This document shows positions 26,636-36,272 of a stretch of 64,000 bases of DNA, piece by piece. Below the pieces are notes generated by a model, which was given only the letters and a program-made list of their open reading frames with translations, was not told where the DNA came from and made no database searches. The DNA is from Luteitalea sp. TBR-22 (GTDB taxonomy: Bacteria > Acidobacteriota > Vicinamibacteria > Vicinamibacterales > Vicinamibacteraceae). Where the stretch lies: contig NZ_AP024452.1 of NCBI RefSeq assembly GCF_016865485.1, positions 4,424,501 to 4,488,500 of the forward strand, written 5' to 3'. The position numbers and the translations under genes are program-made. The number at the start of each line of letters is the position of its first letter. The first letter of the stretch is position 1.

Positions 26636-26785
26636 CCGGGAATGCCGAAAGGGCTCAGGGCTCAAGGCTCAGGGAAGGCCGAAGGTCGAAGGCCCAAGGC
26701 CGGAAGCCGCGTGACGACGGCCAGCCATCGGCCGACGAAGCGCCCCGGGCTGTGACATTCCGGCCTCGCGGCATCACGGCATTGT
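26636..26785. repeat. Word-repeat spacer between rimO and rimP with inverted arms
   Basis: The left part holds AATGCCGGGAATGCCGA, GGGCTCAGG and GGCCGAAGG words. The right part (26757-26785) holds the complementary CATTCCGG and GGCATCACGGCATT words. This accounts for the first half of the 306-nt gap; the rest holds a terminator, a -10 box and the rimP leader hairpin. Confidence 0.75.
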
Positions 26786-26798
26786 CCCGGCCGCGGCG

Positions 26799-26829
26799 AG
26801 GCCCGGTGAGCCCGTCCTTCCGGGCCTTT
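26799..26829 (+). terminator. Likely terminator of rimO
   Basis: 8-bp perfect stem AGGCCCGG/CCGGGCCT with a 13-nt loop, followed by only TTT. The weak T tract limits confidence. Confidence 0.5.
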
Positions 26830-26850
26830 CGCGCGGCCTCGAAACCGTGC

Positions 26851-26856
26851 TACAGT
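26851..26856 (+). promoter_or_regulatory. -10 box TACAGT for the rimP-nusA-infB operon
   Basis: TACAGT lies directly upstream of the conserved leader hairpin and ~84 nt before the rimP start. Only a weak TTTCGC-like -35 is seen. Confidence 0.4.
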
Positions 26857-26885
26857 CCACGATTGGAGTTCAGGCTACCCTTCCG

Positions 26886-26907
26886 GAGTGGGCCGCTTTG
26901 CCCACTC
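26886..26907 (+). ncRNA. rimP-leader hairpin
   Basis: Perfect 8-bp stem GAGTGGGC/GCCCACTC with loop CGCTTT, ~32 nt upstream of the rimP GTG. A GUGGGC/GCCCAC hairpin at this place is a recurrent feature of rimP-nusA-infB operons in other bacteria (the rimP leader), thought to take part in operon control. Identification here is by position and sequence, not by a covariance search. Confidence 0.6.
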
Positions 26908-26939
26908 TTCGTGTTTCAGGGGTCGCTGTCTCGTCGACT

Positions 26940-27449
26940 GTGACAACCGACACGCGCCTGGAGCGCGTCCGGACCGCGGCCACCCGGGTCGCAGGTTCCT
27001 GCGGACTCGACATCTTCGACATCCAGCTGCGGCGGGAGTCGAGTGGCTGGGTGCTGCGTGTCGTCATCGATCGACCGCTGCAGCGCGATGCCGACGGTGC
27101 CGTCGTCGTGGAGACGCCGGAGCAGTCCATAGGGATCGAGGACTGCCAGCGGGTGAGCACGGACCTGAGCACGATTCTGGACGTCGAGGACGTGCTCGAC
27201 CACACCTATACCCTCGAGGTGTCGTCACCGGGCCTCGACCGGCCGCTGCGCCACGCCGACGATTTCCGGCGGTTCAGCGGACGGCTCGCGAAGCTGGTGG
27301 TGCCGGCAGGGGTCGAGGGCCAGACGCATTTCGAGGGCCGGATTGCCGGCGTCGAGGACGAGGTCGTCATCCTGCAGGTGGGTCGTCGCAAGGAGCGACG
27401 GATTCCGCTTGCGGAGATCAGCCGGGCCCGTCTCGAGGTGGAGTTCTAG
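26940..27449 (+). CDS. rimP: Ribosome maturation factor RimP
   Basis: A 169-aa factor needed for 30S subunit maturation. The N-terminal domain carries the family pattern LDIFDIQLRRESSGWVLRVVIDRP, followed by IGIEDCQRVSTDLSTILDVED and the hallmark YTLEVSSPGLDRPLRHADDFRRFSG. The C-terminal SH3-like domain ends ISRARLEVEF. The start is GTG at 26940; longer in-frame readings run through the leader hairpin and are rejected. First gene of the rimP-nusA-infB unit; nusA begins 5 nt after its stop. Confidence 0.94.
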   Translation: MTTDTRLERVRTAATRVAGSCGLDIFDIQLRRESSGWVLRVVIDRPLQRDADGAVVVETPEQSIGIEDCQRVSTDLSTILDVEDVLDHTYTLEVSSPGLDRPLRHADDFRRFSGRLAKLVVPAGVEGQTHFEGRIAGVEDEVVILQVGRRKERRIPLAEISRARLEVEF

Positions 27450-27454
27450 ACGCG

Positions 27455-28768
27455 ATGAGTACCAACCCGCTCGTGCAATCGATCGAGACGCTCGCCAAGG
27501 AGCGAGGGATCGATCCGGCCATCGTGATCACGGCAATCGAGGAAGCCGTGCTCACCGCCTCGCGCAAGTCCTACGGCAAGGACGGCGAGAACCTGAAGGC
27601 CCGCCTGAATTACGAGACCGGCGAGGTCGAGCTCCTGGCCGTCAAGAAGGTCGTCGAGACCGTCGAGAACCCGGCCACCGAGATTTCGCTGGGCGACGCC
27701 CAGGACATCTACCGTGTCTACGGCGAGGAGTACGCGGCGGGCATCGAGCTCGAGGACGAGATCGAGTTCCCCAAGAGCAAGGAAAAGCTGGGGCGCATCG
27801 CCGCGCAGACGGCCAAGCAGGTGATCTTCCAGAAGGTGCGCGAGGCCGAGCGGCGCAACGTGTTCGACGAGTTCTCGTCGCGGGTCGGCGAGGTCGTCAC
27901 CGGCACGGTCAAGCGCTTCGAGCAGGGCGACATCATCGTCGAGCTCGGTCGCATCGAGGCGAGCCTGCCCCGCAAGGAGCAGTCGCGCGCCGAGAACTAC
28001 GCCATCGGCGACCGCGTGCGGACGGTGATCAAGAACGTCAACGAGAACCTGAAGGGGCCGCAGGTCATCCTGTCGCGCACCGACCCGGCGCTGCTCGTCA
28101 AGATGTTCGAGCAGGAAGTGCCCGAGATCTACGACGGCACCGTGATGATCCGCGGCGCGGTGCGCGAGGCGGGCGACCGCGCCAAGGTGGCCGTGTACAG
28201 CCGCGAGCGCGACGTCGACCCGGTCGGCGCCTGCGTCGGCATCAAGGGCACCCGCGTGCAGGCCATCATCCGGGAGCTCCGCGGCGAGAAGATCGACATC
28301 GTCGAGTTCTCGGAAGACCCCGTCGAGTTCGTCACCAACGCCATCAGCCCGGCGCGCGTGCAGCGCGTCACCATCCTCGACGACCAGGAGCGGGTGATGG
28401 AGGTGGTGGTCGAGGACAAGCAGCTCTCGCTCGCGATCGGCAAGAAGGGCCAGAACGTGCGGCTCGCCGCCAAGCTGACCGGCTGGAAGATCGACATCAA
28501 GAGCGAGGAAGAGAAGCGCAAGGAAGTCGAGGCCCAGCTCGCCGGGTTCGACTGGAACGCCGTGGCCGAGGGCCAGGCCGAGGTGCCGCTCACCGGCGCC
28601 GCTGCGATGGACGCGCTGTTCGACCCCAACATGGGCGTCGAGCACGTGGCCGAGCAGGCCGAGGCCGAAACCGCCACGCCGGGGGCCGACGAGCCGCCGG
28701 GTGACGCCTCGCCCATGGGCCTCGAAAGTGGCCCGGGTCGGGACGCGGAACCGCCGCAGGAGTCGTAG
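27455..28768 (+). CDS. nusA: Transcription termination/antitermination factor NusA
   Basis: A 437-aa RNA polymerase-associated factor. Domain order: N-terminal RNAP-binding domain (1-~125), S1 domain (~135-200, [19 protein letters not shown]), KH1 (~230-275, [16 protein letters not shown]) and KH2 (~300-345, [19 protein letters not shown]). The C-terminal acidic-repeat domains of the E. coli protein are replaced by a short Ala/Glu/Pro-rich tail. The ATG at 27455 has no SD, but the 5-nt gap to rimP suggests translational coupling. Confidence 0.96.
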   Translation: MSTNPLVQSIETLAKERGIDPAIVITAIEEAVLTASRKSYGKDGENLKARLNYETGEVELLAVKKVVETVENPATEISLGDAQDIYRVYGEEYAAGIELEDEIEFPKSKEKLGRIAAQTAKQVIFQKVREAERRNVFDEFSSRVGEVVTGTVKRFEQGDIIVELGRIEASLPRKEQSRAENYAIGDRVRTVIKNVNENLKGPQVILSRTDPALLVKMFEQEVPEIYDGTVMIRGAVREAGDRAKVAVYSRERDVDPVGACVGIKGTRVQAIIRELRGEKIDIVEFSEDPVEFVTNAISPARVQRVTILDDQERVMEVVVEDKQLSLAIGKKGQNVRLAAKLTGWKIDIKSEEEKRKEVEAQLAGFDWNAVAEGQAEVPLTGAAAMDALFDPNMGVEHVAEQAEAETATPGADEPPGDASPMGLESGPGRDAEPPQES

Positions 28769-28857
28769 TACTCGTACGCCCCGTGGGGGCGCGCGAGAGA
28801 AGGGCCGACCGGGGCCAAGGGCACGGTCGGAGGCTGGCCTAGAACGAAGGGGACACG

Positions 28858-31800
28858 TTGTCGACTGTCCGGATCTACAAAGTCGCGGAACTGCTCAATG
28901 CACCCAGCCAGGAGGTCATGGATCTCCTGAAGGTGGAGGCAGGCATCGAGGTGCGTTCGGCCTCGAGCACCATCGAAGAGGTGGTGGCCCGGCAGTTCGT
29001 GGAGCGCCATGCGCGCAAGCGCAACATCGCGCTCCCGCCCGCGGCGCAGATGTTCAACGAGGGTCCGGCCGCTCGCCCGATGGGCAAGAAGCCCGGCCCC
29101 GGCGGCAAGGCCCCGGCTGCGCCGGAGCCGCCCAAGGCGGCCCCGCTGCCGCCGCCCCGCCTCGTCAAGGCCCTCAAGGTGCCCGGCGCGATGCCGGCTG
29201 CCCCGCCAGCCGTCGAGGCCCCCGTTGCGGCCGCGCCTGCGCCCGTCGAGGTCGCGCCACCACCTGCTCCGGCCGAGGTCGCGCCCGCGCAGGAGGCTCC
29301 GGCAGCGGTCGCCCCACCCGCCTCTCCCACCCCGACGGCTCCGGCCGCGACGGTGGCGACCGAGGCGGTGCCCCCGTCGGCGCCCGTGGAGGCGCCGGCC
29401 GCAGCGAGTGAACCCGCCGCGGCGGCCGCAGCACCGGCCGTCGAGCAGCGCGAGGCGCCGGTCGAGGCCGCGCCCGCTCCGGTGGTCCCGGTCGTCGAGG
29501 CACCGTCGGCCCCCGTGGCCGCCGCGCCGGCGGCTCCGCCAGCCCCGTCCACCACGGACGAGGAACAGGATGCCGGCCGCGTCGTGCCGTCGTCGCTGCG
29601 CCTCCGCGTCGAGGATCCGAACCGCCCTGTGAGCGCCCCACCCATGCGTCCGGCCCGCCCCGTTGCGCCGCCCACGCCTCCTCCGGTCAGGCGCCCCGCG
29701 CCGCCGACGGCGGCTGGTCCGGCAGGTCCTGCGGGGCCGGCAGGTCCACCTCGTCCGGCAACCGCCGGTCCGCGTCCCCTGCCCCCCGGCGCCGCACTGC
29801 CAGGTGGCCCGCGGCCTCTGCCTACGCAGCCGATCCGCTCGCCGCTGCCGCAGGTGGCCAGGCCGAGCTATCAGCCGACGTACGCCAACATCGGCCGCGC
29901 CCCGGGCGTGGTCGGGCCGGGCGGACGTCCGCTCGGCGGCCCTCCGGGCGCGCCAGGCCAGCCCGGCCAGCGTCCCGGGGCGGCGCAGTTCCCGCGTCCC
30001 GGCCAGCCCGGCGGCGGTCCCGGCGGGTATCGTCCGGGTGGCGCGCCTGGCGGACATCGCCCGCGGCCAGGTGGGCGCAGCGGCGGCAGCCGGACGCGCG
30101 GACCGCGCCTCGAGCAGCCCGTGCAGTCGGGGCCGGCGGCGCCGCCGCCGATCACCCGGATCATCACCCTCGCGGAGGGCATGACGGTCAAGGACCTGGC
30201 CGACAAGCTCGAGGCCAAGGTCAAGGACGTGATGCGCGTGATCCTCGAGCAGGGCATGCGCATGACGATCAACAGCACGCTCGACGCCGACACGGCGACG
30301 ATGCTCGCGCGCCAGTTCGGCGCCGAGGTCGAGGTCCGCACCTTCGAGGAAGAGATCGTCGAGTTCGAGGAAGGGGCCGACAAGCCCGAGGACCGCGTCA
30401 CCCGTGCGCCGGTCGTCACGGTGATGGGCCACGTCGACCACGGCAAGACCACGCTGCTCGACAGCATCCGCACCACGCGGGTCGCCGAGCGCGAGGCCGG
30501 TGGCATCACGCAGCACATCGGGGCCTACGCGGTCGAGCTCAACGGTCGCAAGATCGTGTTCCTCGACACGCCTGGCCACGCGGCGTTCACCACCATGCGT
30601 GCCCGCGGCGCGAAGGTCACCGACGTGGTGGTCCTGGTGGTTGCGGCCGACGACGGCGTCATGCCGCAGACGCGTGAGGCGATCGACCACGCACGCGCGG
30701 CAAAGGTGCCGATCATCGTCGCCATCAACAAGATCGACAAGCCGGACTCCAACCCGGAGCGGGTCATGCGCGAGCTCTCGGAGCTCGGGCTGCTCGCCGA
30801 GGCCTGGGGCGGCGACACGGTCATGGTGCCGGTCTCGGCCAAGGCCAAGCAGAACCTCGACACGCTGCTCGAGATGATCCTGCTGGTCACCGAAATCGGC
30901 GAGCACAAGGCCAACGCGTCGCGCAACGCCTCGGGCACCGTGCTCGAAGGCAAGCTTGATCGCGGTCGCGGTCCGGTGGCCACCGTGCTGGTCCAGGACG
31001 GCACGCTGCACGTCGGCGACACCGTGCTGGTCGGCACCATCGTCGGCAAGGTGCGCGCGCTGCAGGACGACCGTGGCCGTTCCGTCCGCGAAGCCGGCCC
31101 CTCCACACCGGTGGAAGTGCTCGGTCTCGGCGGTGTTCCGACGCCAGGCGACACGTTCCAGGCGGTCGAGGACGTGGCCAAGGCCCGCCAGATCGCGATG
31201 TTCCGCGAGGAACAGGCCAAGGCCAAGTCGCTCGGCGCCAAGGGCGGTCGCATGACCCTCGAGTCGCTCCAGAAGCACATCGCCGAGGGCGACGTGAAGG
31301 AGCTGGCGCTGATCATCAAGGCCGACGTGCAGGGTTCGGCAGAGGTGCTGGCCGACTCGCTCCAGAAGCTGGGCGACGAGCGCATCAAGGTGCGCGTCCT
31401 CAGCTCGGGCGTCGGCGCCATCAACGAGTCGGACGTGCTGCTGGCGACCGCGTCGGAAGCCATCATCATCGGCTTCAACGTGCGGCCCGACCGCAATGCC
31501 GAGTCGGTGGCCGAGCGCGAGAAGGTGGACATCCGCCTCCACTCGATCATCTACAACGTCACCGACGAGATTCGCGCCGCGATGGCGGGCATGCTGGCGC
31601 CCACCATCAAGGAGAACCGGATCGGCATGGCCGAGGTGCGCGAGGTGTTCCGCGTGCCGAAGGCTGGCACCGTCGCCGGCTGCTTCGTCACCGAGGGCGT
31701 CATCCGTCGCTCGGGCGATGTGCAGGCGCGCCTGCTCCGCGATGGGGTCGTCATCCACACCGGCAAGCTCAGCTCGCTGCGCCGGTTCAAGGACGACGTG

Positions 31801-31920
31801 TCGGAGGTCAAGAACGGCCTCGAGTGCGGCATGACGTTCGAGCGCTACAACGACGTCAAGGCCGGCGACACCATCGAGGTCTTCGTCACCGAGGAAATCG
31901 CGGTCACCATCCCGGGCTGA
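28858..31920 (+). CDS. infB: Translation initiation factor IF-2 (long N-terminal extension)
   Basis: GTPase that brings fMet-tRNA to the 30S subunit. The start is TTG at 28858, preceded by AAGGGG. The N-terminal IF2_N helix bundle (1-60) is followed by about 370 residues of Ala/Pro/Gly-rich low complexity (~65-430), then a second IF2_N-like segment (~440-490). The G domain follows: G1 GHVDHGKTT at 524-532, then DTPGH, NKID and SAK. Domains II, III and IV (fMet-tRNA binding) complete the 1020 aa. It is longer than the E. coli protein because of the disordered insert. A strong terminator follows. Confidence 0.96.
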   Translation: MSTVRIYKVAELLNAPSQEVMDLLKVEAGIEVRSASSTIEEVVARQFVERHARKRNIALPPAAQMFNEGPAARPMGKKPGPGGKAPAAPEPPKAAPLPPPRLVKALKVPGAMPAAPPAVEAPVAAAPAPVEVAPPPAPAEVAPAQEAPAAVAPPASPTPTAPAATVATEAVPPSAPVEAPAAASEPAAAAAAPAVEQREAPVEAAPAPVVPVVEAPSAPVAAAPAAPPAPSTTDEEQDAGRVVPSSLRLRVEDPNRPVSAPPMRPARPVAPPTPPPVRRPAPPTAAGPAGPAGPAGPPRPATAGPRPLPPGAALPGGPRPLPTQPIRSPLPQVARPSYQPTYANIGRAPGVVGPGGRPLGGPPGAPGQPGQRPGAAQFPRPGQPGGGPGGYRPGGAPGGHRPRPGGRSGGSRTRGPRLEQPVQSGPAAPPPITRIITLAEGMTVKDLADKLEAKVKDVMRVILEQGMRMTINSTLDADTATMLARQFGAEVEVRTFEEEIVEFEEGADKPEDRVTRAPVVTVMGHVDHGKTTLLDSIRTTRVAEREAGGITQHIGAYAVELNGRKIVFLDTPGHAAFTTMRARGAKVTDVVVLVVAADDGVMPQTREAIDHARAAKVPIIVAINKIDKPDSNPERVMRELSELGLLAEAWGGDTVMVPVSAKAKQNLDTLLEMILLVTEIGEHKANASRNASGTVLEGKLDRGRGPVATVLVQDGTLHVGDTVLVGTIVGKVRALQDDRGRSVREAGPSTPVEVLGLGGVPTPGDTFQAVEDVAKARQIAMFREEQAKAKSLGAKGGRMTLESLQKHIAEGDVKELALIIKADVQGSAEVLADSLQKLGDERIKVRVLSSGVGAINESDVLLATASEAIIIGFNVRPDRNAESVAEREKVDIRLHSIIYNVTDEIRAAMAGMLAPTIKENRIGMAEVREVFRVPKAGTVAGCFVTEGVIRRSGDVQARLLRDGVVIHTGKLSSLRRFKDDVSEVKNGLECGMTFERYNDVKAGDTIEVFVTEEIAVTIPG

Positions 31921-31973
31921 GGCCCGGGGCCCCCGGGCGTCAGCCCGGGAATGCCGTGATGCAGGAATCCCGA

Positions 31974-32012
31974 GAATGCCGAGGGGCACCACCCTTCGGC
32001 ATTCGCCTTTTT
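31974..32012 (+). terminator. Rho-independent terminator after infB
   Basis: Stem GAATGCCGAGGG paired with CCCTTCGGCATTC (one bulge), then GCC and five T residues. The stem itself is made of the AATGCCGA words found in other spacers. Confidence 0.8.
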
Positions 32013-32059
32013 CGTCCGTCTTCTGTCGTCCCTCTTCCCTTGCTCCTTGCGTGCGCTGC

Positions 32060-32093
32060 CGACATTGCCGGCATCGCGGCATCGCGGCATTTG
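32060..32093. repeat. GGCATCGCGGCAT word array upstream of rbfA
   Basis: Three adjacent GGCATCGC/GGCATT words, complementary to the AATGCC words at 31948-31982 in the same spacer. It abuts the -10 box of rbfA. Confidence 0.65.
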
Positions 32094-32099
32094 TACAAT
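32094..32099 (+). promoter_or_regulatory. -10 box TACAAT, leaderless-type start for rbfA
   Basis: TACAAT ends 6 nt before the ATG at 32106, separated by TCCCCC with no SD. Because a terminator precedes it, rbfA-nrnA-truB probably form an independent transcription unit. Confidence 0.6.
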
Positions 32100-32105
32100 T
32101 CCCCC

Positions 32106-32513
32106 ATGCAAGGTTCCGGTTCCCGCGCCGAGCGCATCGCCGACCACATCAAGGACGAGGTCAGCCAGTTGCTGTCGTTCGAGGTCAAGGACCCGGCGAT
32201 CGGCCTGCTCACCGTGACGCACGTCAAGATGACGAGCGACATGGGCCTCGCCCACGTCTACTACACGCTCGTCGGCGACGAGGTCGAGCGGCGCAAGACC
32301 GCGAAGGCCCTCGAACGCGCCACACCGTTCGTGCGTCGCCGGCTCGCCGAGACGATGAACATGCGGCGGGCCCCCGAGGTGAAGTTCCACTACGACGAGA
32401 ACCTCGAGCGCCAGGAGCGCGTCGAGACGCTGCTGCGCCAGATCGCCAGCGAACGTGCCGAACGCGAAGCCCGCGAGCAGGCCGAGGCCACCCCCGATGA
32501 CCACGCTGAGTGA
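32106..32513 (+). CDS. rbfA: 30S ribosome-binding factor RbfA
   Basis: A 135-aa cold-shock ribosome maturation factor with a single KH-like fold. The family pattern is clear: [48 protein letters not shown], then [28 protein letters not shown]. The start at 32106 follows a -10 box directly (leaderless type). Its end overlaps nrnA by 17 nt. Confidence 0.94.
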   Translation: MQGSGSRAERIADHIKDEVSQLLSFEVKDPAIGLLTVTHVKMTSDMGLAHVYYTLVGDEVERRKTAKALERATPFVRRRLAETMNMRRAPEVKFHYDENLERQERVETLLRQIASERAEREAREQAEATPDDHAE

Positions 32514-33477
32514 CGCGCCCCTCGCCGTGCCGGCCTCGCTCGTCGAGGCCCTCGCCGGCGACGGTCCCGTGCTGATCTGCGGTCACGCGCGCCCCGATGG
32601 CGACTCGCTCGGCTCGGTCATGGCGATGGCCGCGGCGCTGCGTCGGCGGGGACGTCGCGTGCGCACCGTGTGCAGCGACCCGGCACCTGCGGCCTTCCTC
32701 GCCTTCCCGCGCATGGACACGCTGGAGGTGACGCGCGAGGTCGACGCCGCAGGGGCCACCGTCATCGTGATGGAATCGAGCGCGCTGTCGCGCACTGGCA
32801 TCGCCGGGCTCGAGCGCGCGGGCGCCGTCCTCAACATCGATCACCACCTCGGCAACACCGCCTACGGCACGATCAACTGGTTCGATGAAGGTGCGGCAGC
32901 GTGCGTCGAGATGGTGGCCGACGCCATCGATGCGCTCGGCGTGCCCTGGGACGAGGAGATCGCGACGTACCTGTATCTGGGCCTGCTCACCGACACCGGC
33001 GGGTTCCGCCATTCGCACATCTCGGCGCGCAGCTTCGACCTCGCGCGGCGCTGCGTGCTGGCCGGCGCCGATCCCGTCCGCGTGGGTCAGATCGCCTACG
33101 ACAGCTTCAGCCTCGGACGCGTCCGCCTGATGGGCGAGTTGCTGCACGGCATGCGCCTCGAGGCCGACGGCCGCCTGGCGGTGCTGACGCTGACGCCCGA
33201 CGAGCACGAGCGCGCCGGATCCACACCCGATGAGACCGAGGGCCTCATCAACATGCCGTTCACGGCGCAGGCGATCCGCGCGGTGTGCCTGCTGCGCAAC
33301 GACGAGGACGGCGTGACGCGCGTCAGCCTTCGCTCCAAGGGCACCATCGACGTGCGCGCCGTGGCGCAGCAGTTCGGCGGCGGCGGCCACCGCAATGCCA
33401 GCGGCTTCACGGTGCCCGATCCCCTCGAGGCGGTGGAGGCGCGGTTGCTGCCCCTGCTGCTCGACGCGCTCGCGTGA
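32497..33477 (+). CDS. nrnA: DHH/DHHA1 phosphoesterase, NrnA-like (nanoRNase / pAp phosphatase)
   Basis: A 326-aa cytoplasmic phosphoesterase that degrades 2-5-nt RNA fragments and may dephosphorylate pAp. The DHH domain motifs are GHARPDGDSLGS (metal-binding Asp residues), NIDHHLGN and TDTGGFRHSH. The DHHA1 substrate domain ends with FGGGGHRNASGF. Placement between rbfA and truB is common in bacteria. It overlaps rbfA (17 nt) and truB (GTGA), so the three genes are translationally linked. Confidence 0.92.
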   Translation: MTTLSDAPLAVPASLVEALAGDGPVLICGHARPDGDSLGSVMAMAAALRRRGRRVRTVCSDPAPAAFLAFPRMDTLEVTREVDAAGATVIVMESSALSRTGIAGLERAGAVLNIDHHLGNTAYGTINWFDEGAAACVEMVADAIDALGVPWDEEIATYLYLGLLTDTGGFRHSHISARSFDLARRCVLAGADPVRVGQIAYDSFSLGRVRLMGELLHGMRLEADGRLAVLTLTPDEHERAGSTPDETEGLINMPFTAQAIRAVCLLRNDEDGVTRVSLRSKGTIDVRAVAQQFGGGGHRNASGFTVPDPLEAVEARLLPLLLDALA

Positions 33478-34397
33478 GCGCCTCCCTCGACGGGGCCCTC
33501 GTCGTCGACAAGCCCGCCGGCCTGACATCGCACGACGTCGTCGCGGCGGTGCGCCGGCGGTTGCCACGTGGCACGAAGGTGGGCCACACCGGCACGCTGG
33601 ACCCGTTCGCCACCGGGGTGCTGCCGGTGGTGGTCGGGCGAGCGACGCGCCTGTCGCAGTTCCTCACCGCCAGTCGCAAGCGATACCGGGCCGACGTCGC
33701 GTTCGGGGCGGCGACCGACTCCGGGGATCGCACCGGCACGCCGACCGAGGAGGCCTCCCTGGATGCCCTCGCCGCGCTGACCGAGCCGGCGCTGATCAGC
33801 GCGCTGGCCGGCGCCGTCGGCACGCACCCGCAGGTACCGCCGGCGCATTCGGCCAAGAAGATCGACGGCGAGCGCGCCTACGCCCTCGCGCGGCGCGGCG
33901 AGACGGTGGCCCTGGACGCCGTCGAGGTCACCGCCCATGCGGTGACGCTCGTCGAGTGGGACGCGATGCGGCACGTGGCGGTGGTCGACCTGGAGACGTC
34001 GGCCGGCTACTACGTGCGCAGCTTCGCGCGTGACCTGGGGCAGGCGCTCGGCGTCCCCGCCCACCTGTCGGCGCTGCGCAGGACGGGCAGTGGCGCGTTC
34101 GAGCTGGACGTGGCGCGCGCCATCGGCGCGATCGTCGAGGCCAGTCCGGAAGAGATGGCCGGGTGGCTCGTCCCCATGGCCGACCTGCTGCCGCACCTCC
34201 CTGCCCTCACGCTCGACGAGGCACAGGAGCGCGCGGTGCGGCACGGGCAGCCCTTTGCCCCCGCTCCGGGGCAATCGCCGGGCGTCTTCCTCGCAGAGCG
34301 GGTGCGCCTGCTCGACTGCGGCGGCGCGCTCGTCGCGCTCGCCATCCCGAGCCGGCAGGCCCGCGGGTTGCTCCACGCCGACGTGGTCGTGGGCTGA
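33474..34397 (+). CDS. truB: tRNA pseudouridine(55) synthase TruB
   Basis: A 307-aa enzyme that makes pseudouridine 55 in the T loop of tRNAs. The catalytic Asp43 lies in GHTGTLDPFATGVLP. Further family blocks are KRYRADVAFGAATDSGDRTG, PPAHSAKKIDGERAY and TSAGYYVRSFARDLG. A C-terminal PUA-like region follows. The GTG start shares GTGA with the nrnA stop. The reading frame ends 31 nt before a convergent hydrolase gene, which closes the operon. Confidence 0.95.
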   Translation: MSASLDGALVVDKPAGLTSHDVVAAVRRRLPRGTKVGHTGTLDPFATGVLPVVVGRATRLSQFLTASRKRYRADVAFGAATDSGDRTGTPTEEASLDALAALTEPALISALAGAVGTHPQVPPAHSAKKIDGERAYALARRGETVALDAVEVTAHAVTLVEWDAMRHVAVVDLETSAGYYVRSFARDLGQALGVPAHLSALRRTGSGAFELDVARAIGAIVEASPEEMAGWLVPMADLLPHLPALTLDEAQERAVRHGQPFAPAPGQSPGVFLAERVRLLDCGGALVALAIPSRQARGLLHADVVVG

Positions 34398-34428
34398 CGA
34401 CGCGCCCACCGCGTGACCCGCCCCTGGT

Positions 34429-35565
34429 TCAGTGTGATCCGACCAGCGTGAGCACCGCCTCCTCGAATGCCTGCGGGCGGTCGAGGAGAGGCGCCCTGCG
34501 CCCCAGGAGGTGACGGTCCACGAACGAGGCGAGGTAGGCAGTGGTCAGGTCCAGTGCCCGCGTTGCGTCGATCGCGCCCAGTTCGAGGACCTCGGGGGAA
34601 AGGCCCGGCGCGAGTTCGACAAGCCGCGGCAGCAGCACGCCGAAATCCGTCACGTCGTTGTGCGCACTCCCGAGCAGACGCAGGTCGTACCCGGGAGCCT
34701 GCAGGGCGGCAAGTACCCGGTCGCGGGTGGGTTCGCCGACCGAACGCTCCGCCGTGAGCATGAGGAACGGGGTCGCGATCGCGTCGGTGAGGGCTGCACC
34801 CCAGAACGTGCCATCGAGGTTGGCGGCAGCCGAGACGCGTGTGTCACGCACGGCGAGGCTGGCCGCTGCCGCGCCCCCGAACGAGTGGCCCATGGCCATC
34901 ACGGCGCCTCCGCGATGATCGGCCGCGTCGAGGGCAGAGGCATCGCGCGTCAAGGTGTCGAGCACGAACGCCATGTCCTCGACCCATGTCTGGTGCAGTT
35001 GTTCGGGCGAGCCACCGGCGAACGGATCAGGAGAGAAGGCGACCCGCCCACCAGGCAGGACGCTGACACCGCTCGAATAGGGATGCGCCACGACCGCCAC
35101 GACGAGTCCTCGGCTGGCCAGGTCGGCGACGACCGACGCGTAGAAGGCTGGAGGCGTCTGCAGGCCACCCGAGAAGAGCACGAGCGGCCGCGCGGCGCGC
35201 CCTCGCACCATCCGGGCCCCGGCCACGGCCCAGCCGCGAAGGCCGTCGAAGGCATCGTCGGGCAGCCCCTGCACCTGCGCGTTCAACGCGGCCTCGAGCG
35301 GGTCGAGGAAGTACGGAGCTCGAACGGCTCCGGGAGCACGCTGGGCCGGATACCAGAGATGGACGACGACCTCCCTCACGTCGTTGGGGTCGACGGTGGC
35401 CAATTCGGGGCGGGAGGGGTCGGTCAGGTGCAGGACGCGCACACCCACGGCGTGCGGTCCGCCGGGACGACGAGGACCATCCTCGGCGTGAGCGGTACCC
35501 GTCGCCAGCGACAGACACAGGCCGGGAACGACGAAAGCAGTGAGGACAACGGCGGCAAGGGACAT
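34429..35565 (-). CDS. Secreted alpha/beta hydrolase (PAF-acetylhydrolase-like)
   Basis: A 378-aa protein with a Sec signal peptide (1-27, ending AHA). The nucleophile elbow GHSFGG has Ser228; an acid residue and His (LLGSAHNDVTDF) follow at expected distances. The order VVHLWYPA, RPLVLFSGGL, GLVVAVVAHPYSSG, GHSFGG resembles bacterial platelet-activating-factor acetylhydrolase/dienelactone-hydrolase-like esterases. The ATG at 35565 has CAGGAG upstream and fits the signal peptide; an earlier in-frame ATG at 35598 does not. It is convergent with truB and divergent from the sigma factor gene. Confidence 0.82.
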   Translation of the reverse strand: MSLAAVVLTAFVVPGLCLSLATGTAHAEDGPRRPGGPHAVGVRVLHLTDPSRPELATVDPNDVREVVVHLWYPAQRAPGAVRAPYFLDPLEAALNAQVQGLPDDAFDGLRGWAVAGARMVRGRAARPLVLFSGGLQTPPAFYASVVADLASRGLVVAVVAHPYSSGVSVLPGGRVAFSPDPFAGGSPEQLHQTWVEDMAFVLDTLTRDASALDAADHRGGAVMAMGHSFGGAAAASLAVRDTRVSAAANLDGTFWGAALTDAIATPFLMLTAERSVGEPTRDRVLAALQAPGYDLRLLGSAHNDVTDFGVLLPRLVELAPGLSPEVLELGAIDATRALDLTTAYLASFVDRHLLGRRAPLLDRPQAFEEAVLTLVGSH

Positions 35566-35721
35566 GAGAGGACTCCTGGCGGCGTCACGCGTGCGCACGG
35601 ATCGCCGGTTTCGGCCGCCGATCCGGTCAGCGGCTCCTGCCTACTACGCGACATCCGTCGCCAGACCCCGCAGTGGTGTCCCCTGTCGCTCGACACTCGG
35701 CCGCCCGTGCAACGCGAGGGG

Positions 35722-35727
35722 TAGAAT
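35722..35727 (+). promoter_or_regulatory. -10 box TAGAAT for the ECF sigma/kinase unit
   Basis: TAGAAT lies 11 nt before the ATG at 35739, giving a leader of only a few nt. No housekeeping -35 is seen. Confidence 0.4.
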
Positions 35728-35738
35728 CGGGCCGACCC

Positions 35739-36272
35739 ATGCATTCGGCAGAAGACGAGTCCGGACCGACGTCACTGGCCGCCGATGTATACGAGGACCT
35801 GAGGCGCCTGGCACGGGCCCGCCTCTCTCGCGAGCGCGCGGGCCATACCCTTCAGGCCACGGCCCTGGTGCACGAGGCCTGGATTCGACTGGCCGACCAC
35901 AGGCGTGTCGCCTGGCAGAACCGATCCCATTTCCTGGCGATCGCCGCGCAGTGCATGCGTCGGCTGCTTGTGGACCACGCGCGGGCCCGCGGTCGGGACA
36001 AGCGTGGCGGTGACTGGGAACGGGTGACGCTGGAGGACGTGGGTGGCCATCCCGACGGCCTCGACCCGGCCGACGTGATGGCCCTGGACGAGGCGCTCGA
36101 GCAGCTGGGACGCCTCGACCCGCGACAGGCGCAGGTGGTCGAACTGCGCTTCTTCGGGGGCCTGAGCGTGCCGGAGGTGGCCGAGGTGCTCGGCCTGTCG
36201 CGACGAACGATCGAGGACGACTGGACCCACGCGCGGGCCTGGCTGCGCCGCGCCCTCGCGAGCCGATCATGA
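35739..36272 (+). CDS. ECF-type RNA polymerase sigma factor
   Basis: A 177-aa sigma factor with regions 2 (VYEDLRRLARARLSRERAGHTLQATALVHEAWIRL and FLAIAAQCMRRLLVDHARAR) and 4 (LDPRQAQVVELRFFGGLSVPEVAEVLGLSRRTIEDDWTHARAWL). The sequence fits the ECF type widespread in Acidobacteria and Planctomycetes (TIGR02999-like), which is typically coupled to Ser/Thr kinases rather than membrane anti-sigma factors. That agrees with the next gene, a Ser/Thr kinase whose ATG overlaps this stop (ATGA). The regulon is unknown. Confidence 0.92.
   Translation: MHSAEDESGPTSLAADVYEDLRRLARARLSRERAGHTLQATALVHEAWIRLADHRRVAWQNRSHFLAIAAQCMRRLLVDHARARGRDKRGGDWERVTLEDVGGHPDGLDPADVMALDEALEQLGRLDPRQAQVVELRFFGGLSVPEVAEVLGLSRRTIEDDWTHARAWLRRALASRS

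Noticed and set aside
28129-32082. ~1300-codon minus-strand frame across nusA and infB
   Set aside because: A product of high GC at third codon positions; infB and nusA on the plus strand are unambiguous.
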